DNA of 64,000 bases, taken from Pestalotiopsis fici W106-1. Lineage: Eukaryota; Ascomycota; Sordariomycetes; Amphisphaeriales; Sporocadaceae. Under the pieces are notes generated by a model that saw nothing but the letters and a program-made list of their open reading frames with translations, had not been told where the DNA came from and did no database searches. The position numbers and the translations under genes were made by a program. The stretch covers positions 6,010,518 to 6,074,517 of the forward strand of contig NW_006917091.1 in the NCBI RefSeq assembly GCF_000516985.1, written 5' to 3'. Below, one piece after another: positions 58,015 to 64,000 of the stretch (position 1 is the stretch's first letter; each line of letters opens with the position of its first letter).

Positions 58015-59564
58015 ATGACCACCGAGAATAATCGACCAATCTCCCACAAGCTGCCTAATGGGATGGCTGGGGTTCTCAATCACCCAGAGGAGACTCGCGA
58101 CTCTGCCTACTTCTCGGGCACAGATGCCTCCAGTAAACGTAGGTTTGACCGCCATTGACACGGCAGAGTATTAGCTCACCAAGGTATTTAGACACCTCAG
58201 CCGCCTCGGGAATGGGCCTCAATGTCCACCAAACACACCCAGGCTTTCGCGTGTCAAGCGACAAGACTCCGTCTCCAGGCACCACAGCCATGTATTCTCA
58301 GCCTTTGATCTCTCCATCCGGCAACATGAGTATCACTGCGATGGTCTCACCCACCACGCCTGAAGGTGGCCGATTTGACCGCCCGCTGTCGCTGGAGTCA
58401 ACTAATGGGTTGTTTGATTCCCGACGAGAGAGCGTTGACAGCAGATTTGCTCAGGGGTTTGGGGAGATGAGGCTCGGTGGTAACTCGCCTTATGCGACTC
58501 ACAATGCGTCGACAACGTCCATACATGGATCCGTTGCTCACCGCCATCCCCGTAACAGTGGACTCGATTCCAATGGCCGGATGTCCAACGGATATCAACC
58601 CAATGCCGAACGCAACCCACAAGCCGATCGGGATAGCAAGATCGTGCGGACAGCGCCAGTCATTACTGGCCCGACGACCAGCACTATTGCTCGAGCTGCT
58701 GAGCCCACTAAAGGTCAAGGCTGGGCATTCCCCGAGGATGAGATTCAAAGAGGAACCTCTGCTGCTGGCCACCACTACTACGATTCAAGACGTAGTAGTA
58801 TTACAGAATCGATCGCCAGCAGCCAATTCACTGAAGCATCCAAGTTACCACCTGGACAACGACGGTTCGATGACGTGAATGCCGAATACCGACTATCGAG
58901 CCTATCCAATGCCTCGCAACAAGATTTCCCCGCTGTTCACCACCATTCACTGCAGCATAAGCAGTTGACCGATCTGCACAGCGAGGAGTCCAGCCCCCCG
59001 GCCGGCTCGCAGCCGTACAGCAGAACCCCAGAACTTCGCAAGAGCCACAAGCTCGCAGAACGCAAGCGTCGCACTGAGATGAAGGAGCTTTTTGAGCAAC
59101 TACGAGATCTGATGCCTCAAGAAAGAGGATCCAAGGCCTCTAAATGGGAAATTCTGACGAAAGGTATGTATTGTTGGCTTCCCAACTCCCTTGAGCCAAT
59201 GTCTAATTCGTTTCCCATAGCAATTGCCGAGCATCAGAAGCAGCAAGATCACATCAGAAATTTATCTGGACATCACAGCGCGACACAGCAGGAAAATGAA
59301 GTCCTCCGCCGAGAGGTTGAGAGGCTGCAATCAGAAAACAGCCAGCTCCGTACTGGGCCCAATGGGTTGCCGGCGCACCAAGCCGGTTATGCTGCCCAAG
59401 CACATCCAACTTCTGACCCTTACGGAAAGGGTGCCACACGCCCAGAGCTGCCGCCATTGCGTGCGCTCAGCGGGCCCATGCCGAATGGTGATTCCATGAT
59501 GGGTGTCCAATACGAAGGAGCACCGTCACATGGCAATGGTTATCGAGCACCACCCCAATATTAA
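58015..59564 (+). CDS. bHLH transcription factor, Esc1/DevR-like
   Basis: Three exons (58015-58138, 58192-59163 and 59221-59564) encode 479 aa. The bHLH domain covers about residues 320-385: the basic region SHKLAERKRR (326-335) has His327, Glu331 and Arg335 in the E-box-contacting positions, and helix 2 continues across the second intron into a leucine-poor coiled coil (about 370-420). The first 310 residues are disordered with several SP/TP sites. RTPELRKSHKLAERKRR fits the fungal Esc1/DevR group, linked in relatives to sexual or conidial development. The first exon was placed using a GTAGGT donor and a CTCACC branch before the TTTAG acceptor at 58191. A non-coding stretch of over 12 kb precedes it. 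Confidence 0.88.
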
Positions 59565-61207
59565 GCACACTCTCTCGTGTTATCGTGTTTCTTTCGAGGC
59601 TTTCGGGCTCAAGTCATACAGCCCGTTGTGCATTCATTCCAACAACTTTCCCGTTCGCCAGTGCCCTCTTTGATACCCACCACAGCGTATAGCTAATATT
59701 CCGAGCGGCACAACTATTTAATTCGATTCTTTGCTGCCATCACAGAATGGTACGGAACATTCAATGCAACAAACCACCGGTCACGATGATACTCTTGGAG
59801 CACATGTGCGACTCAGAGCCACACATGGTCAACGAGATAGTGGAGGCACGATCATTCCACACCCCTGACATAATTGTGGATAAAGCCATTGCAGCGTGTA
59901 GCCTCAGGCAAGCACGTCATCGAGCTAGAGAATACAGATTTCGAGACAACGACGCTCCAACCATGAGGGAGCCTGGGCGATCCGATTCGAAAACAAGCTG
60001 CTTGAGAAAGGCAGTCATTGAACTGTGCTCTCTTACCGGACTATTATATTTGTTTCCAACTTTGTCACCCGGCGCAGGAAATTGGTGTGTTGATATACAT
60101 ATATATTATACCCCCATTCGTCCCACAAGGTCGATGGGCTCGGGAAAGGGAAAGCTTTTGCTTTGAGTGTCTGTGTTAAACCCCCCCAAAAAAGTACGTG
60201 GATAGTAAGTGGACGATGAAGGTTTAGCTGGAGATGATGGTTATTGGTTGATAGCTGGGCTTTGACCCTTAATGCTATTGTATGAAGCCACGTAGGTAGG
60301 CATGTGGGAGGTTGATCATGACTGCACCATAGTCGTTGCGCTGCACTGTAGCTGCAATCCATTCACGGCAGACCAGTGTTAAAATACATAATAGCGATGT
60401 ACAATTGTTATCCTGTCTGGAATGTGCAAAATCGGCCTTGATCTTCCTTTGTGACATTGACTCGATTGGATCAAAACTACGAGATATTTCTACTTGTTTC
60501 TACGTGTCGACATTGCACTTGATTAGAAGGTATTGCCAGCAACCAATCTCAGTTTCGTCAAAGTGGACTTCATGTCTTGCAAAGAAGCCAGAGTGAGACA
60601 AGTGATGCAGTAGACACATGTATGCCACGCGATGACTGAGAGCTTTCGTTGCATGTGCTGCCCGTTACATCCATGGGGTTGGCAAGAATCAAACCCAGAG
60701 AAAAAGGAGTTTGCAGATGTCTTTGAACGCCCTGGGACTCATGTGCTCCCGGCCTCGTGGGCGGAACGCTCCAATTTATATCAATGGCGTAGCATGTGGT
60801 TTCCCCCGAATAAGCTGCAGGCATTTATTGTAAAAATAGGCGAGCCCATGGTTATATCCAAGGGTCCAATATATTCATGCTCTGGGGGACTAGAGTCTAG
60901 GTAGCCCAGGTAATAATAAATAGGTGCGTTGGGGCTCTGTTTTCACTTCTCAGAGCCTCTTATCTCGCCCGTTCCAGAAGCTCGATCGCGTTAAGAGGGA
61001 GGTCAGCTACACACGAACTCAGAAGTGGGTCCAGTCTAGCGGAATCTAGCCTCTACGAGATAACGCTTATCGGCGCGTCGACAGCCTTTCCAATCGACGC
61101 CAAAATTTTCCATGAACGACTGCAACTGCGCACCTATCGATTGTTACTTTTGCCCCCAATCAATGACATTTTCTATTGTATACTGAACCGCAACATTTTA
61201 ATTCAAC
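59565..61207. other. 1.6-kb intergenic region
   Basis: 3' flank of the bHLH gene and promoter of the RRM gene, both plus strand. No gene recognised; the 139-codon frame at 59747 has no domain. Confidence 0.5.
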
Positions 61208-62270
61208 ATGTAAGTTATGTCGAATACTGTCCTTCCACTGGCCCGATAATAACTGACATGGTCACAGGTTCTCTGTACGACGCGCAGCCCTGAGAGCTGC
61301 CAGCTCATCCTCGTCGCTGGCTGCCGCCACCTTGAGACAGCAGCAGCACGGCTCCTTTGCCCTGCAGTTTGCCAAGTTCGCTGCCCGCCCTGCCATTGTG
61401 GCTCCTGCCCGCCTCTTTTCTCAGACGTCGCGTGTCGCTCAGGAGGACGAGGACGAGAAGAACACAGTCGAGGGTGCCATCAAGGCCGCCGAGACCCTCG
61501 GCTCGACCGCACCGGCCACCGAAACCCCCGTCGTGGCCGAGAACGAGTCCACTGGCATCTACATTGGAAACCTCAGCTGGGACGCCACCGAAGAAAACTT
61601 GCGCGAGGCTTTCGCCAAGTACGGTGAAATTGTCCAGCTCAACATTGCCAAGGATGCCCGCGGCCTGAGCAGAGGGTAAGCGCAATCTCCCCACCCACTT
61701 GGAGAGATTAATCTTGCAAGATACAGAGAGAATTGACATGCTAACCGGCCCTCTTTTAGCTTCGCCTTTGTGACCTACACCGACAAGGCAGCAGCCGAGG
61801 CAGCCGTCGCCGAGACGGCCGAATCCTTCTGGCACGGCCGCCGCATCAACGTGCAAGTGCGCAACCCAGCTCTCCGCAGAGAGGGCCGCAGAGACGGCGG
61901 CAGAGACGGCAGGATGCCCAAGAACGAGCCCAGCACGTCGCTCTACATTGGCAACATCCCCTACGAGACGTCGGACGTTGATCTGAACCGCCTGTTCCGC
62001 GAGCTCGAGGGCGTGACCGACGTCCGCGTCGCCGTCGACCGCACCACCGGCTGGCCCCGCGGCTTCGCCCACGCCGACTTTGTCGACGTCGAGTCTGCCC
62101 AGAAGGCCTTGGAAAAACTCGCCCAGACCGAGCTGGCCGGCCGCACCCTCCGCCCCGATTTCGCCGGGGGTAGAACAAACCGGGGCTTTTCTGACAGAGG
62201 CGACAGACGGTCCAACAACAGGGACGGCTTTGCTCCGCAGCGTGACGCTCGCGACTCTGACGAGTTCTAA
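61208..62270 (+). CDS. mitochondrial RNA-binding protein with two RRM domains
   Basis: Three exons (61208-61209, 61268-61675 and 61760-62270) encode 306 aa. The start codon itself is split: AT at the end of exon 1 and G at the start of exon 2. A strong mitochondrial presequence follows (MFSVRRAALRAAS, many Arg and Ser, with ARLFSQTS as the likely cleavage area). RRM1 has RNP2 IYIGNL and RNP1 RGFAFVTY, the latter assembled across the second intron. RRM2 has LYIGNI and RGFAHADF. The C-terminus is an Arg/Gly/Asp-rich tail. It resembles organelle two-RRM proteins; the target RNA is unknown. Without the split start no in-frame ATG precedes the presequence. Confidence 0.87.
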
Positions 62271-62886
62271 AGAGGCGAAGTCAGAAAGGAGAACAGCCGG
62301 GGAAGAAAGATAAACTGTACGATGACGAAATTTACTGCCATGATAGTGTCTGAGAATGCTTTGTAAGGGGGGAAGACAAACTACAGCATGAGAGAAAATC
62401 TCGGCAATCCACTGTGTCTATGTGCCTGAAGGGGGGGAAAATATCATGAAAAATAAGGCGAATGGCGCATCTTCCGGTCACAGACACGATCATGGGGAAG
62501 CAGACTAATGAACGAAATCCGAAGTATATATTGTAACAATAGCATCATAAAAATGCACAACGTGTAGAACAGCATTACAATCAGGCTACGGCGTTGGGTG
62601 ATCAACAATTCAAGTATGTAGCACATCTCCCATCTGCATAAAAGAAAAAAGGCATTGAAAATTGCATCCATACAAGTACGCTGTTATATTCATGCGAACA
62701 CGCGGCTAATGAATGCTCCTAAGATAAGGCAGAAGTACTATTTATTCATAATAATGATGATGGCCGGCCATAGCCCTCATAGGGGTACAAAAGCAATCGT
62801 TCCTTGGCGCGGGGGTGACATGATGACCTCCGGTATCTTCTGTCCATTTCGAAAACTGTGATGCCTTCGGGGGTCCTGAATTTGCT
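62271..62886. other. intergenic between convergent RRM and PEX5 genes
   Basis: Shared 3' flank, AT-rich. No gene recognised. Confidence 0.5.
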
Positions 62887-64000
62887 CTAAAAGTCGATGT
62901 CACCTCTGAAGACACTCGGATCTACACCAGCAACCACCTTTTCAGCCAAGTCACGTCGGCCCATCTGAGTAAACACCCTCCGCAGCGTGTCGTAAAGATT
63001 GGTGCTCCTGTTCTGGGTAGTCATGGCATCTAGTTGCTCATCCGACACACCACCTCCTAGAATCTCTCTGGCCTTTTCGCGGCCTTCCGTCTCAACGCTC
63101 TTGTGCATTTCAAGGGCAGCCAGGAGATGTCCGGCAGCTTCAGCATGACAGCCCATGTTGATGCAGCTGACACCCAGGTTATATCGTGCCCGGACAAAGT
63201 TGGGTCGTAGAGTAAGTGCCTTCTCATAAGCTGCAATAGCATCTTCGCTCTTGCCGCTATTGGCCAAAGTAGCGCCCAGTCGATTCCATAGCAGGTGGAC
63301 TTGGGAGCTCTGATTCGACAAGCCTTGCTCAGACGATGCCAGTGCAGCGCTGAAGCAGTCCACTGCCTTGTCATATTCCTCGGCTCCGTAGAAAAGAACA
63401 CCCAGACCAACCTGGACGTCGGGGTCCATATGTTCACCGTCGGGACTTAGGTTGGCCGCTTTGATGAAGAGTTCCGTGACCTTGTCGTGAAGTATTTGTC
63501 GGTCAGTGAAGCCCAAATCAGTTGCGGGCGAGAGATCGGCTGGCGAAATCACCGACGGGTATTTGATCGAGAGCCACCGCTCCAATGTTCTGTATGCCGT
63601 ACTGTCGTAGCCTTCATTTGTGTACGACACGGCCAGAGTCATCAGTGCTGGTAGGTTATTGGGGTCCAAGTTCTTTGCCTGCTCTAATGCTCTGATGGCC
63701 GCGGTTTCCTTTTCATTTTGTGCCTGCGCACCACCAAGTTGTACCCAGGCCTCGACATGGCTGGGATCGCGTTGTACAGCAGCTTCGAATGCCAGGGCTG
63801 CGAGTGAAAGGTTGCCGCCCTCATCTATTATGCGCAAACCCTCTTCGAAGGGATTGCTGGTGTCTTTGAACAGATTGTCTTCTTCAAACAGGTATGTCTC
63901 AACCTGCGGATCCGCGAACAACCGCCCGCCTTCTCCCCAGTTCATATTCATGTTGTTCCAGTCGCCGTCTGTGAATTTGTTAACCCATTCGTCCTCAGCC
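62887..64000 (-). CDS. PEX5: peroxisomal PTS1 receptor PEX5, C-terminal part (cut by window edge)
   Basis: The reading frame is open from the window end (64000) to the stop at 62887, so about 371 C-terminal residues are present and the N-terminus lies outside. The start of the visible part holds a WxxxF motif (EWVNKF), a docking element for PEX14. A TPR array follows, with NPFEEGLRI leading to repeats such as AWVQLGGAQAQNEKE, ALMTLAVSYTNEGY, DVQVGLGVLFY, LWNRLGATLANSGK and ARYNLGVSCINMG, the binding pocket for C-terminal PTS1 tripeptides. PEX5 cycles between cytosol and peroxisome membrane. The same window encodes two enzymes with PTS1-like ends (-TKL, -AKL). The N-terminal cysteine and other WxxxF motifs cannot be checked here. 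Confidence 0.95.
   Translation of the reverse strand, partial: AEDEWVNKFTDGDWNNMNMNWGEGGRLFADPQVETYLFEEDNLFKDTSNPFEEGLRIIDEGGNLSLAALAFEAAVQRDPSHVEAWVQLGGAQAQNEKETAAIRALEQAKNLDPNNLPALMTLAVSYTNEGYDSTAYRTLERWLSIKYPSVISPADLSPATDLGFTDRQILHDKVTELFIKAANLSPDGEHMDPDVQVGLGVLFYGAEEYDKAVDCFSAALASSEQGLSNQSSQVHLLWNRLGATLANSGKSEDAIAAYEKALTLRPNFVRARYNLGVSCINMGCHAEAAGHLLAALEMHKSVETEGREKAREILGGGVSDEQLDAMTTQNRSTNLYDTLRRVFTQMGRRDLAEKVVAGVDPSVFRGDIDF

Overview
The window is nuclear chromosomal DNA of a filamentous ascomycete, probably a Sordariomycete and perhaps Hypocreales. Evidence: short introns (about 42-143 nt) with GTAAGT/GTATGT-type donors and CTNAC-like branch sites; genes scattered on both strands without operons; long intergenic gaps rich in homopolymers and short tandem repeats; and fungal families such as Kre9/Knh1-type GPI proteins, DUF3712 proteins, a VezA-like vezatin and an Esc1/DevR-like bHLH factor. 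I see no tRNA or rRNA genes, CRISPR array, prophage, virus or recognisable transposon. The species assignment is inference.

I support 20 protein-coding genes. Left part (0.6-20.6 kb): vezatin/Inp2-like protein (-), EMC6 (+), GTPBP1/2-like GTPase (-), t-SNARE Sec9 (+), complex II assembly factor SDHAF3 (+), DEAH helicase Dhr2 (-), Hpm1/METTL18 methyltransferase (-) and a Baeyer-Villiger-type monooxygenase (+). Middle (24-45.7 kb): Kre9-like GPI protein (+), mitochondrial phosphatase PTC7 (-) divergent from SDHB (+), a CCCH zinc-finger protein (-), tubulin cofactor E (-), a MaoC hydratase (-), an unknown basic nuclear-type protein (+), a cytochrome b2-like FMN dehydrogenase (+) and a DUF3712 membrane protein (+). 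Then comes a 12.3-kb stretch with no convincing gene, ending at a bHLH transcription factor (+). The right end has a mitochondrial two-RRM protein (+) and the C-terminal part of the peroxisomal import receptor PEX5 (-), which runs off the window.

Two functional themes recur, although nothing here is a classical cluster. First, complex II and ubiquinone: SDHB, its assembly factor SDHAF3, and PTC7, a mitochondrial phosphatase linked to CoQ synthesis, which shares a 924-bp divergent promoter with SDHB. Second, peroxisomes: PEX5, a vezatin/Inp2-type organelle-motor adaptor, and two enzymes with C-terminal PTS1-like tripeptides (MaoC hydratase -TKL; cytochrome b2-like enzyme -AKL).

The most unusual signals are gene-structure features: a start codon split AT|G by an intron so that unspliced RNA reads AUG-UAA (RRM gene); an in-frame TAG that is removed only if a 42-nt intron is spliced (unknown gene); a reconstructed first exon that supplies the PTC7 mitochondrial presequence; a perfect 9-bp inverted repeat that includes the stop codon of the -AKL enzyme; and the long upstream desert with uORFs before the bHLH gene. 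I did not find a clearly new multi-gene system.
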